Shown: positions 8,641-17,019 of the stretch, in pieces
Layout of the letters: the number at the start of each line of letters is the position of its first letter
Position numbering within the stretch: position 1 is the stretch's first letter
Source: Pseudogemmobacter humi
GTDB taxonomy: Bacteria; Pseudomonadota; Alphaproteobacteria; Rhodobacterales; Rhodobacteraceae
NCBI RefSeq assembly: GCF_900609055.1
Contig: NZ_UXAW01000048.1
Coordinates: 124,001 to 188,000, forward strand
Reading direction: 5' to 3'
Length of the DNA stretch: 64,000 bases
Notes under the pieces: generated by a model
Told to the model about the DNA's origin: nothing
The model's database searches: none
What the model saw: the letters and a program-made list of their open reading frames with translations, nothing else
Position numbers and translations under genes: made by a program

Positions 8641-11540
8641 CAGACGGCCTCCTTCTGCGCGGATTTCTCGGGGGTCTTTTCTTCCTCCAGCTCGCGCAGG
8701 CGGGCCGAGCGCAGCGACTGGTGCGCGATGGCGATCAGCAAGAGCACCGTCGCCCCCACCACCGCGAGGAAAACGCCCAGATCGAAAGCCATGGCGGTCG
8801 CCATCGGCACCTTGCCGACCAGCGGCACGTCGACATAGCGGGCATGCGCGGTCAGGAACGGATAGCCGAACAGCCAGGCGCCGATCCCGGTAGCCGCCGC
8901 GATCAGCAGGCCAAAGCCCATCCAGCGGATCGGCAGGATCACGATCCGCGCCTCGATCCAGCGCACATTGGCGGCGATGTATTGCAGCAAGAGACCGATC
9001 GCCACCGTCACCCCGGCCGAGAAGCCGCCGCCGGGCAGATCATGGCCGCGGAAGAACAGATAGGCGGCGATCACCAGCGTCACCGGGAACATCCAGCGCA
9101 TGATCGTGGCCGGGACCAGCATGTAATTCCCCAGCCGGTCGGCGGTGTCGCCCTGCTGCTGCTCGGGCAGGGCGATGCTTTCCGCCCCCGGGCGGAAGCG
9201 GCGCAGAAGCGCGTAGACCGTCAGCCCGACGATGGCCAGCACGGTGATCTCGCCGAAAGTATCGAAGGCGCGGAAATCGACGAGGATCACGTTCACCGTA
9301 TTGGTGCCGCCGCCCTCATAATAGGCGTTCCGAAGGAACCAGTCGCCGATGTTCGGCACCAGCGGCCGGGTCATCACCACATAGGCCAGCCCGGCAAGAC
9401 CGAGGCCGCCCACCGTGGCGATCCCCAGATCGCGCAGGCGCCGGATCCGGGCCGAGAGCAGCTCGTCGCCCGGGATCTCCTCGCGCCGCTTGGGCAGCCA
9501 GCGCAGACCCAGAAGCAGCAGAACCGTGGTCACGATCTCGACCACCAGCTGCGTCACCGCCAGATCGGGGGCCGAGAACCAGGCGAAGGTCACGCAGGTG
9601 ACGAGACCCGCGCCGCCCAGCAGGACCAGCGCCGCGAAACGGTGGTATTTCGCCTGCCAGGCGGCACCGATGGCGCAGGCGCCGCCCACCAGCCACATGA
9701 TGGCGAAGGCGGGGCTCAGATCGTTGGTCAGCGGCTTTTCCGCCACCGTCAGCCCGCCCCAGACCGCGATCATCGCCGCTACCAGCCCGATCAGCATCAT
9801 CAGGCGAAGCTGCGGCTGCAACCGCTCGGTCCCGAACAGCTTGTGCAGAAAGCGCGGCCAGGCCCAGCTCAGCCGCAAGAGGAGCCATTCGTAGATCTTC
9901 TGCGCGCGGATGCGCCACAGGATGGGCGGCCCCTCGGGCCCGGCGTCGATCCGGCGGGCGAAGGCGAAGTAAAGCACGATCCCCGCCGTCATGGCGATGA
10001 TGCTCATGATCAGCGGCGTGTTGAACCCGTGCCAGATCGCGATATGGATCTCGGGCAGATCCGGCCCCAGCACCGACCGGCCGGCGATGTTGAGCACCGG
10101 CTCCAGCGTCAGCGCGGGCAGGATGCCGACCGCAAGGCAGGTCAGCACCAGGAATTCGACCGGGCGGCGCATCCAGGGCGGCGGCTCATGCGGCGCCTTG
10201 GGCAGATCGGTGGCCTCGGGGCCGAAGAAGACCTGCATGATGAAGCGCAGCGAATAGGCCACCGAGAAGATCGAGGCGAAAGTGGCGATCCAGGGAAGCG
10301 CGGAATCGAGCCAGGTGCCGTTGTGCCAGCCCACCGCCTCGGCGAAGAACATTTCTTTCGACAGGAAGCCGTTCAGCAGCGGCACCCCCGCCATCGCGGC
10401 CGAGGCGACGATGGCCAGCGCGCCGGTGATCGGCATCGCCTTCATCAGCCCCGACAGGCGGCGCAGATCGCGGGTGCCGGTCTCGTGGTCGATGATCCCC
10501 GCGGCCATGAACAGCGAGGCCTTGAACACCGCATGGTTGCAGATGTGGAAGATCGCCGCGACGATGGCGCCGGTCGAGCTCATCCCCGCCAGCGCGGTGA
10601 TCAGGCCCAGATGGCTGATGGTGGAATAGGCCAGCAGGCCCTTCAGATCGTGGCGGAACAGCGCGATCATCGCCCCGACGGTCAGGGTGATCACCCCGGT
10701 CCCGGTGACGGTGTAGAACCACAGTTCGGTGCCGCCGAGCGCGGGCTGGAAGCGGATCAGCAGGAAGACCCCCATCTTCACCATGGTCGCCGAATGCAGA
10801 TAGGCCGAAACCGGGGTCGGCGCCGCCATGGCGCCGGGCAGCCAGAAATGGAACGGAAACTGCGCCGATTTGGTGAAGGCCCCCAGCAGGAACAGCCCCA
10901 GCACCACCGGATACAGCGGATGCGCCCGGATGATCTCGCCCGAGCGCAGGACCAGATCCAGATCGTAGCCGCCGACGATCTGGCCCAGAACGATCATCGC
11001 CACCGTCAGCGCGACACCGCCGCCCGCGGTCACGATCAGCGCCATCCGGGCGCCGTCGCGCGCGGCCTGGCTCTGGTGCCAGTAGCCGATCAGCAGGAAG
11101 GAGAGGATCGAGGTCAGTTCCCAGAACACCACCAGCATCAGGATGTTGCCTGACAGAAGCATCCCGATCATGGCGCCGGTGAAGGCCATCAGGAAGGAAT
11201 AGAACCGCGGCACCGGATCGGTCTTCGACAGGTAATAGCGCGCATAGATCACCACCAGCACGCCGATCGACAGCACGAGGCCGGTGAACAGCCAGGCGAA
11301 TCCGTCCATCCTGAAATTCAGGTTCAGCGACAGGATCGGCAGCCAGCGCACCACGCCGCGCACCACCTCGTCCTCAGCGATGCGGGGATAGAGCACGGCC
11401 AGCAGCAAAAGCCCCGCCCCCAGCGACAGGCCCGAGACCCAGGCGGCGGCGTTATGGGCATTGACCGGAAGCGTGGCGGCCAGGATGGCGCCGAGGAAGG
11501 GCAACAGGACAAGAATGAGAATCAGATTCTGCTCAATCAT
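8640..11540 (-). CDS. mnhA: Fused Na+/H+ antiporter subunits A and B (MnhAB/PhaAB)
   Basis: A 966-residue membrane protein. The first 500 or so residues are the NuoL-like proton antiporter domain with motifs FWELTSILSFLLIGYWH and TKSAQFPFHFWLPGAMAAPT, the latter holding a conserved lysine. The middle part is the MrpA-specific extension (VVEIVTTVLLLLGLRWLPKR). The last 150 residues are a complete MnhB domain with the motif FFRGHDLPGGGFSAG. Such A-B fusions are the rule in the PhaA-type systems of alphaproteobacteria. It is the first gene of the operon and sets pH and Na+/K+ homeostasis at the inner membrane. Confidence 0.93.
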   Translation of the reverse strand: MIEQNLILILVLLPFLGAILAATLPVNAHNAAAWVSGLSLGAGLLLLAVLYPRIAEDEVVRGVVRWLPILSLNLNFRMDGFAWLFTGLVLSIGVLVVIYARYYLSKTDPVPRFYSFLMAFTGAMIGMLLSGNILMLVVFWELTSILSFLLIGYWHQSQAARDGARMALIVTAGGGVALTVAMIVLGQIVGGYDLDLVLRSGEIIRAHPLYPVVLGLFLLGAFTKSAQFPFHFWLPGAMAAPTPVSAYLHSATMVKMGVFLLIRFQPALGGTELWFYTVTGTGVITLTVGAMIALFRHDLKGLLAYSTISHLGLITALAGMSSTGAIVAAIFHICNHAVFKASLFMAAGIIDHETGTRDLRRLSGLMKAMPITGALAIVASAAMAGVPLLNGFLSKEMFFAEAVGWHNGTWLDSALPWIATFASIFSVAYSLRFIMQVFFGPEATDLPKAPHEPPPWMRRPVEFLVLTCLAVGILPALTLEPVLNIAGRSVLGPDLPEIHIAIWHGFNTPLIMSIIAMTAGIVLYFAFARRIDAGPEGPPILWRIRAQKIYEWLLLRLSWAWPRFLHKLFGTERLQPQLRLMMLIGLVAAMIAVWGGLTVAEKPLTNDLSPAFAIMWLVGGACAIGAAWQAKYHRFAALVLLGGAGLVTCVTFAWFSAPDLAVTQLVVEIVTTVLLLLGLRWLPKRREEIPGDELLSARIRRLRDLGIATVGGLGLAGLAYVVMTRPLVPNIGDWFLRNAYYEGGGTNTVNVILVDFRAFDTFGEITVLAIVGLTVYALLRRFRPGAESIALPEQQQGDTADRLGNYMLVPATIMRWMFPVTLVIAAYLFFRGHDLPGGGFSAGVTVAIGLLLQYIAANVRWIEARIVILPIRWMGFGLLIAAATGIGAWLFGYPFLTAHARYVDVPLVGKVPMATAMAFDLGVFLAVVGATVLLLIAIAHQSLRSARLRELEEEKTPEKSAQKEAV

Positions 11541-11929
11541 TGTCCCGCGGTTTCTCCTGGCGTTTTAATCTGATGGCCGCGCCTTAAGGGATTTCGCGCC
11601 GGGGCGGCGTGAGGAGTCTCTGATGGCAGGAGACAGTTCCCGAGGGGCGAACCGATAGGCCCAGATGAAATATAATGGCTGTAGATTACAAGCCCTTATC
11701 ATTGAAAAACCTTTTAAAGCCGCAGCGCAGGTTCTGAATTTTCCGTCATTCGGGGCTGCCGGGCGGGCGCGTCCGGGCCGGGCGGCTGCGGCGGCGGGAT
11801 GATCGGTGTCAGGGCGGGCGAGGCCCCGGCAACCCCAGGGTGTGGCATGGGGCGGCAATTCATGGTCTGATTTCCGTTCCTTCGCGGCTGTCGTGGCAGC
11901 GCCCCCATGATCTGAAAGGCAAGGATAAG
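11541..11929. other. Divergent intergenic region, no gene seen
   Basis: This region separates the minus-strand antiporter operon from the plus-strand P-type ATPase and must hold both promoters. An AT-rich patch at about 11660-11720 is the likeliest promoter zone, but I found no pair of hexamers with good spacing. Two short frames here look like chance. Confidence 0.6.
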
Positions 11930-14653
11930 ATGGCAGAAGACAATCCGCATCCCCAGAACCCGGAAGTGCCGGACCTTACCCCGGCCGGGCTTGCCGGGAT
12001 CGCCGGATCGGCCCATGCTATGCCTCCGGCCGCGGTTTGCCGGGCGCTGGACACAAGCGAAGCGGGGCTGAGCGGCGCGGAAGCCGCGCGCCGGTTGCGG
12101 GTCTTCGGCCCCAACGCCTTGCCCGAGGGGCACCGGCGCAGCGTGCTGGCGCGGATCCTGACCCAGTTCAACAATGCGCTGATCTGGTTCATGCTGGCGG
12201 GCGCAGCGGCGGCGGCGGCGCTTGGCCACAGCGTCGATGCCGGGGTGATCCTGGCCGTGGTGCTGGTCAATGCGCTGGTCGGCTTCATCCAGGAGGGCAA
12301 GGCCGAGGATGCTCTGGCGGCGATCCGCGGCATGGTCGCGCCGCGCGCCAGCGTCTTGCGCGACGGCGCGCGGGTCTCGCTGCCGATGGAATCGCTGGTC
12401 CCCGGTGACATCGTGCTGATCGAGGCGGGCGACCGGGTGCCCGCCGATCTGCGGCTGATCCGCGCCCGCAGCCTGACGCTGGACGAGGCGATCCTCACCG
12501 GCGAATCCGTCACCAGTTCCAAATCCATCGCCACGGTGGCGGAAGAGGCTGCCGCGGGCGACCGCAAGGGCATGGCGTTTTCCGGCACGCTGGTCGCCAC
12601 CGGCCAGGGCACGGGCGTCGTCACCGCCACCGGCACCGACACCCAGATCGGCCGGATCTCGGCCATGCTGGGGGCGGTGACGGAACTGGAGACGCCGCTC
12701 CTGCGCCAGATCAACGCCTTCGGGCGGCGGTTCTCGCTGGTCGCCTTCGGGGGCGCGCTGGCGCTGTTCCTGTTCGCGGTCTTTCTGCGCGGCTTCGACT
12801 GGCAGGCGGCGCTGATGGCGGTGGTGGCGCTGGCGGTGGGGCTGGTGCCCGAGGGGCTGCCCGCGGTCATCACCATCACGCTGGCCATCGGCGTCCGGCG
12901 GATGGCCGCGCGCCATGCGGTGATCCGGCGGCTTCCGGCGGTCGAGACGCTGGGCGCGACCTCGGTGATCTGTTCCGACAAGACCGGCACGCTGACCCGC
13001 AACGAGATGACCGTGCGCCGCGTGGTCACGGCGGGCGGCGCGCTGATGGTCGAAGGCGCGGGCTACGATCCGGGCGAATACCGGCTGACGGCCAGCGGCG
13101 CGCAGCAGGCGCTGATCCGCGCCGGGCTTCTGTGCAACGACGCCCATCTCGGGCCGGGCTGGACGGTCGGGGGCGATCCGATGGAGGGCGCGCTGGTCAC
13201 GCTCGCGCTGAAGGCGAGGCTGGAGCCCGGCCCGGAACGCGCCCGCACGCCGCGGCTCGACGCCATCCCCTTCGATGCGCAGCACCGTTTCATGGCGACG
13301 CTGCACGAGGCGGACAGCGGGCGGGTGGCGCTGGTCAAGGGCGCGCCGGAGCGCATCCTTGCCATGTGCGACCGCCAGGAGGGCGCATCGGGGCCCGAGC
13401 CGCTGGCCCACGATCTCTGGCAGCGCCGGATTGACGAGGCCGCCATGGAGGGCGAGCGGGTGCTGGGCTATGCCATGCGGCAGATGCCGCCGGGCGCCAC
13501 CGACATCGACTTCCCCGATGTCGAGACCGGCCTCGTCTTCCTCGGCATCACCGGCTTCATCGACCCGCCGCGCGACGAGGCGATGCGCGCCATCGCCGAA
13601 TGCCGCAGCGCCGGGATCGCGGTGAAGATGATCACCGGCGACCATGCCGCGACCGCCCGCGCCATCGCCGCGCAGCTTGGCCTCGCCGGGGATCCCCGGG
13701 TGCTGACCGGCCAGGATCTCGACCGGCTGTCCGAGGCTGACTTCCCCGAGGCGGTGCGCGAAACCGAGGTCTTCGCCCGCACCTCGCCCGAGCACAAACT
13801 GCGCATCGTCCGCGCGCTCCAGGCCATGGGGCGGGTGGTCGCCATGACCGGCGACGGGGTGAACGACGCCCCGGCGCTGAAACAGGCCGATGTCGGCATC
13901 AGTATGGGGATCAAAGGCACCGAGGCCGCCAAGGAGGCCTCGGAAATGGTGCTGATGGACGATAATTTCGCCTCGATCGTCGCCGCGGTGCATGAGGGGC
14001 GCACCGTCCACGACAATATCCGCAAGGTGATCGGCTGGACCATTCCCACCAACGGCGGCGAGGCGCTGGCGGTGATCCTTGCCATCCTGTTCGGCTTCGC
14101 CATGCCGATGACGCCGGTGCAGATCCTGTGGATCAACCTGATCCTCGCGGGCACCCTCGGCCTTGTGCTGGCGTTCGAGCCGTCCGAGCCCGGGGTGATG
14201 AAACGCCCGCCGCGCCGGGCGGATGCGGGGCTGCTGACGCCGTTCCTCGTCTGGCGGATCTGCTTCGTCTCGGTCCTGTTCACGGCGCTGGCGCTGACGC
14301 TGTTCTTCCAGGCCCAGGCCTCTGGCCGCGATCTGGAAACCGCGCGCACCATGGTGGTGAACCTGCTGGTGGTGCTGGAGATCTTCTATCTGTTCAACGT
14401 GCGCTACCTGCACATGACCTCTTTCACCCTGACCGGGGTGAAGGGCACCGGCCCGGTGCTGGGCGCCATCGCCATCGTGGTGCTGGCGCAATTCGCCTTC
14501 ACCTATCTGCCGGTGATGAACGCGATCTTCGGCTCGCGTCCGCTGAGCCTGTCCGAGGGCATGCTGATCGTCGCCATCGGCGCGGGTTCGCTGGTGCTGC
14601 TGGAGATCGAGAAGCACCTGCTGCGCGACCGTTTCGGGTGCGGCGGGCCTTGA
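11930..14653 (+). CDS. P2-type cation-transporting ATPase (Ca2+/Na+-like)
   Basis: A 907-residue P-type ATPase of the inner membrane. Motifs in order are LTGES (about residue 188, dephosphorylation loop), PEGLPAVITITLAIGVRRMA (about 307, M4 ion-binding segment of the P2 class), SDKTGTLTRNEM (about 350, phosphorylated Asp), and GDGVNDAPALKQADVGISMG (about 641). There is an N-terminal cation-ATPase domain and a C-terminal set of helices. PEGLP places it with SERCA/PMR1/Na,K-like pumps rather than heavy-metal pumps. I start at the ATG at 11930 with AAGGA four bases before it; a longer frame from 11840 lacks family sequence. Its stop codon lies inside the -35 box of the next operon. Confidence 0.88.
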   Translation: MAEDNPHPQNPEVPDLTPAGLAGIAGSAHAMPPAAVCRALDTSEAGLSGAEAARRLRVFGPNALPEGHRRSVLARILTQFNNALIWFMLAGAAAAAALGHSVDAGVILAVVLVNALVGFIQEGKAEDALAAIRGMVAPRASVLRDGARVSLPMESLVPGDIVLIEAGDRVPADLRLIRARSLTLDEAILTGESVTSSKSIATVAEEAAAGDRKGMAFSGTLVATGQGTGVVTATGTDTQIGRISAMLGAVTELETPLLRQINAFGRRFSLVAFGGALALFLFAVFLRGFDWQAALMAVVALAVGLVPEGLPAVITITLAIGVRRMAARHAVIRRLPAVETLGATSVICSDKTGTLTRNEMTVRRVVTAGGALMVEGAGYDPGEYRLTASGAQQALIRAGLLCNDAHLGPGWTVGGDPMEGALVTLALKARLEPGPERARTPRLDAIPFDAQHRFMATLHEADSGRVALVKGAPERILAMCDRQEGASGPEPLAHDLWQRRIDEAAMEGERVLGYAMRQMPPGATDIDFPDVETGLVFLGITGFIDPPRDEAMRAIAECRSAGIAVKMITGDHAATARAIAAQLGLAGDPRVLTGQDLDRLSEADFPEAVRETEVFARTSPEHKLRIVRALQAMGRVVAMTGDGVNDAPALKQADVGISMGIKGTEAAKEASEMVLMDDNFASIVAAVHEGRTVHDNIRKVIGWTIPTNGGEALAVILAILFGFAMPMTPVQILWINLILAGTLGLVLAFEPSEPGVMKRPPRRADAGLLTPFLVWRICFVSVLFTALALTLFFQAQASGRDLETARTMVVNLLVVLEIFYLFNVRYLHMTSFTLTGVKGTGPVLGAIAIVVLAQFAFTYLPVMNAIFGSRPLSLSEGMLIVAIGAGSLVLLEIEKHLLRDRFGCGGP

Positions 14654-14682
14654 CCATGATACATACATTCGCATAAATGAAT
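14650..14682 (+). promoter_or_regulatory. Promoter with SqrR/BigR operator
   Basis: TTGACC (14650-14655), a 17-bp spacer and ATAAAT (14673-14678) form a promoter. The inverted repeat ATTC-GCATAAAT-GAAT (14667-14682) fits the ATTC-N8-GAAT box described for SqrR of Rhodobacter capsulatus and covers the -10, so bound repressor would exclude RNA polymerase. A matching regulator gene lies at the far end of the cluster. Confidence 0.75.
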
Positions 14683-14731
14683 ATGTGGCGCAGAAGATTG
14701 CGCGCCGCCGGTTTTCCAGGTGAGACACGCG

Positions 14732-15610
14732 ATGACCCAGACCCCCGAAGTGACGGCTTTCTACGAAAAGCGGACCGGATCGGTGCAATATGTGGTGGCC
14801 GATCCGGCTGCGAAAAAATGCGCCATCATCGACCCGGTGCTGGACTATGACGAGAAATCCGCCGCCACCGCGACGCTTGAGGCCGACCGCATCCTGAAAT
14901 TCATCGCCGACAAGGGCTATGCGGTGGAATGGATCCTCGACACCCATCCGCATGCCGACCATTTCTCGGCCGCGGACTATCTGAAACGCAGGACCGGGGC
15001 GCCAACCGCCATCGGCGCGAAGGTGGTCGAGGTGCAGAAGCTGTGGAAAGACTTCTACAACTGGCCGGATTTTCCCGCCGATGGCTCGCAATGGGACCGG
15101 CTGTTCGCCGAGGGCGACACGTTCAGCATAGGCGACATTCCGGCGCGGGTGATGTTCTCGCCCGGCCATACGCTCGCCTCGATCACCTATGTCATCGGGG
15201 ATGCGGCTTTCGTGCATGACACTTTGTTCATGCCCGACAGCGGCACCGCGCGCGCCGATTTTCCCGGCGGCAGCGCGCAGGCGCTCTGGCGCTCGATTCA
15301 GGATATCCTGGCGCTGCCCGACGAGACGCGGATCTTCACCGGGCATGATTACTGCCAGGGCGGGCGAGAGCCGGCCTGGGAATCCACCGTCGCCGAACAG
15401 CGCGCCACCAACAGCCATATGTCGAAATATCTGACCGAGGCCGATTACGTCGCCGCGCGCGAGGCGCGGGACGCGACGCTTCCGATGCCCAAGCTGATCC
15501 TGCACGCCTTGCAGGTCAACACCAATGCCGGCCGGTTGCCCGAGCCGGAAGCGAACGGGCGGCGCTATCTGAAAATTCCGCTCGACCTGCTCAAAGCCCC
15601 CTGGGAGTGA
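14732..15610 (+). CDS. MBL-fold persulfide dioxygenase-like hydrolase (Blh/ETHE1-like)
   Basis: A 292-residue cytoplasmic metallo-beta-lactamase-fold protein. The metal motif THPHADHFSAADYL lies at about residues 73-86, further ligands appear in SPGHT, VHDTLFMPDSGTARADFPGG and FTGHDY, which is the ETHE1/Blh pattern. Relatives oxidise glutathione persulfide to sulfite. I chose the ATG at 14732 (MTQTPEV) because CAGGTGAG lies eight bases upstream; an in-frame GTG at 14720 falls inside that ribosome site. It is the first gene behind the SqrR box. In Agrobacterium and Xylella the matching Blh protein is fused to a DUF442 domain; here that domain is encoded separately downstream. Confidence 0.88.
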   Translation: MTQTPEVTAFYEKRTGSVQYVVADPAAKKCAIIDPVLDYDEKSAATATLEADRILKFIADKGYAVEWILDTHPHADHFSAADYLKRRTGAPTAIGAKVVEVQKLWKDFYNWPDFPADGSQWDRLFAEGDTFSIGDIPARVMFSPGHTLASITYVIGDAAFVHDTLFMPDSGTARADFPGGSAQALWRSIQDILALPDETRIFTGHDYCQGGREPAWESTVAEQRATNSHMSKYLTEADYVAAREARDATLPMPKLILHALQVNTNAGRLPEPEANGRRYLKIPLDLLKAPWE

Positions 15611-15615
15611 GTGAC

Positions 15616-15813
15616 ATGCAGATCAATATCGGAACCCCTGAACGTATCGCCCGCCTGATCCTTGGCGTGGTCCTCGTCGTGCTGCCCTGGCTGGCACAGT
15701 TCCCGCCGCTCTGGACCTGGGTGTCGGTGATCGCGGGCGTCGTGATGCTGGTCACCGGCGCGATCCGCTTCTGCCCTGTGTGGCGCATCCTTGGCATCGG
15801 AGGGCGGAAGTGA
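15616..15813 (+). CDS. DUF2892 (YgaP-like) small membrane protein
   Basis: A 65-residue protein with two transmembrane helices. The opening NIGTPERIARLILGVVLVVL and the ending TGAIRFCPVWRILGI are the DUF2892 pattern found next to rhodanese and sulfide genes. The Cys-Pro near the C-terminus is conserved in the family. GGAG stands eight bases before the ATG at 15616; the gene follows the MBL stop by 5 bp. Its function is unknown, though the context points to sulfane-sulfur handling at the membrane. Confidence 0.82.
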   Translation: MQINIGTPERIARLILGVVLVVLPWLAQFPPLWTWVSVIAGVVMLVTGAIRFCPVWRILGIGGRK

Positions 15814-16232
15814 CGGAATTTACTCCGTGGCAGTCGCTGTCCGGCGGCATGCTGATCGGACTTTCCGCGGTGCTTCTGATGGCGCTGCACGGCCGGATCG
15901 CGGGAATGACCGCGATCCTGTCCGGTCTGCTGCCGGGGGCCGAGAACCGGGTCTGGCGGCTTTTGTTCTTTGCAGGCGCCGTCATTGCGCCCTTCCTGCT
16001 GATCCGGTTCGGGATGGAAATCCCCTTCCGCAGCGAGACGCCGATGCTCTGGACCGTGCTCAGCGGGCTGATCGTGGGCGTGGGCGTCACTTATGGCGGC
16101 GGCTGCACCTCGGGGCACGGGATCTGCGGCAATGCGAGGCTCTCGCCGCGTTCGGTGGTGGCGACGCTGACCTTCATGCTGACCGCCGGGCTGACGGTTT
16201 TCGTGGTGCGTCATCTGCTCGGAGGCTTTTGA
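15810..16232 (+). CDS. YeeE/YedE half-transporter, first component
   Basis: A 140-residue membrane protein with about four helices. The motif YGGGCTSGHGICGNARLSPRS (near residue 95) holds the conserved cysteines of the YeeE/YedE (TsuA, sulfur transport) family, which moves thiosulfate or related sulfur in E. coli YeeE. I start at the GTG at 15810, preceded by GGAGGG and overlapping the previous stop (GTGA); a longer frame from 15780 reads out of the DUF2892 gene and is unlikely. Together with the next gene it forms a split version of the full-length transporter. Confidence 0.85.
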   Translation: MTEFTPWQSLSGGMLIGLSAVLLMALHGRIAGMTAILSGLLPGAENRVWRLLFFAGAVIAPFLLIRFGMEIPFRSETPMLWTVLSGLIVGVGVTYGGGCTSGHGICGNARLSPRSVVATLTFMLTAGLTVFVVRHLLGGF

Positions 16233-16233
16233 C

Positions 16234-16653
16234 ATGGCTTTCCTCTCGCTTCTGATCGTGGGGCTGATCTTCGGCACCGGGATCGCGGTCTCGGGCATGG
16301 CCAATCCGGCCAAGGTGCTGAATTTCTTCGATGTCGCCGGAACCTGGGATCCGTCGCTCGCCTTTGTCATGGGCGGCGCGCTGACGGTGGCGTTCATCGG
16401 CTACCGCATCGTGCTGCGCCGGCACGGGCCGGTGTTCGACGACAGGTTCCACCTGCCCGCCACCCGGCGCATCGACCGCGCGCTGGTCGGCGGCTCGGCT
16501 CTGTTCGGGGTCGGCTGGGGGATCTCGGGCTTTTGCCCGGGGGGCGCGGTCCCGGCGCTCGGGCTGCTGGAGCCCGACGCGCTGATCTTCGTCCTTGCCA
16601 TGCTGGCAGGGATCCTTCTGGCGCGGCAGTTGCGCCGCATGGGAGGGGCGTGA
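16234..16653 (+). CDS. YeeE/YedE half-transporter, second component
   Basis: A 139-residue membrane protein with four predicted helices and the second-half signature GWGISGFCPGGAVPALGLL (near residues 92-110), including the conserved Cys. It opens with the typical GLIFGTGIAVSGMANPAKVL, which is followed by NFFDVAGTWDPSLAFVMGGA. It starts one base after the preceding stop, so the two halves should be made in equal amounts and work as a heteromer. Such pairs occur with BigR/SqrR regulators in alphaproteobacteria. Confidence 0.87.
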   Translation: MAFLSLLIVGLIFGTGIAVSGMANPAKVLNFFDVAGTWDPSLAFVMGGALTVAFIGYRIVLRRHGPVFDDRFHLPATRRIDRALVGGSALFGVGWGISGFCPGGAVPALGLLEPDALIFVLAMLAGILLARQLRRMGGA

Positions 16654-16654
16654 G

Positions 16655-17002
16655 ATGTGGCCGTTCAGCAAACGCCCGGCATGGCGGCGGCTGGATGAGA
16701 GCTTCTCGGCCGGCGGCCAGGTCCGCGCGGCCGATCTGCCCGCCATCCGCGAGGCGGGGTTTTCGATGCTGCTCTGCCTGCGCCCCGATGGCGAAGATCC
16801 GGGCCAGCCCGCCTTCGCCGTGATCGCGGACGAAGCCGCGCGCCTGGGGCTGAGCGCCTTCCACATCCCGGTTTCGGGCATGCCGGGGGCGCAGGAGCTG
16901 GCGGCCTTTCGCGCGGTGATGGCCGGGGCGCGCGGGTCGGTGCTGGGCTGGTGCCGCTCGGGCGCGCGCGCCGAGGCCTTGTGGCGGCTTTCCCGCGGCT
17001 GA
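16655..17002 (+). CDS. DUF442 / Blh-type phosphatase-like protein
   Basis: A 115-residue cytoplasmic protein of the beta-lactamase-hydrolase-like phosphatase family (DUF442, TIGR01244 group). The loop LGWCRSGARAEALWRL near the C-terminus matches the C-x-x-G-x-R signature of cysteine phosphatases; the family usually has YCRSGTR, so the core is kept. It begins one base after the previous stop with GGAGGGG in front. In BigR operons elsewhere this domain is the N-terminal half of Blh. Activity here could be phosphatase or sulfurtransferase-like; sequence alone does not decide. Confidence 0.8.
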   Translation: MWPFSKRPAWRRLDESFSAGGQVRAADLPAIREAGFSMLLCLRPDGEDPGQPAFAVIADEAARLGLSAFHIPVSGMPGAQELAAFRAVMAGARGSVLGWCRSGARAEALWRLSRG

Positions 17003-17019
17003 ACATCCAGGATGATGCC

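Noticed and set aside
11565-11858. Minus-strand frame of 97 codons between the antiporter operon and the ATPase
   Set aside because: Composition is low-complexity Pro/Arg/Ala, no ribosome site, and it would block the promoters needed in this gap.
11714-15505. 1263-codon minus-strand open frame
   Set aside because: It is the antisense shadow of the P-type ATPase and MBL genes, which have complete motifs; the His/Arg/Gln-rich product is typical of GC-rich shadows.
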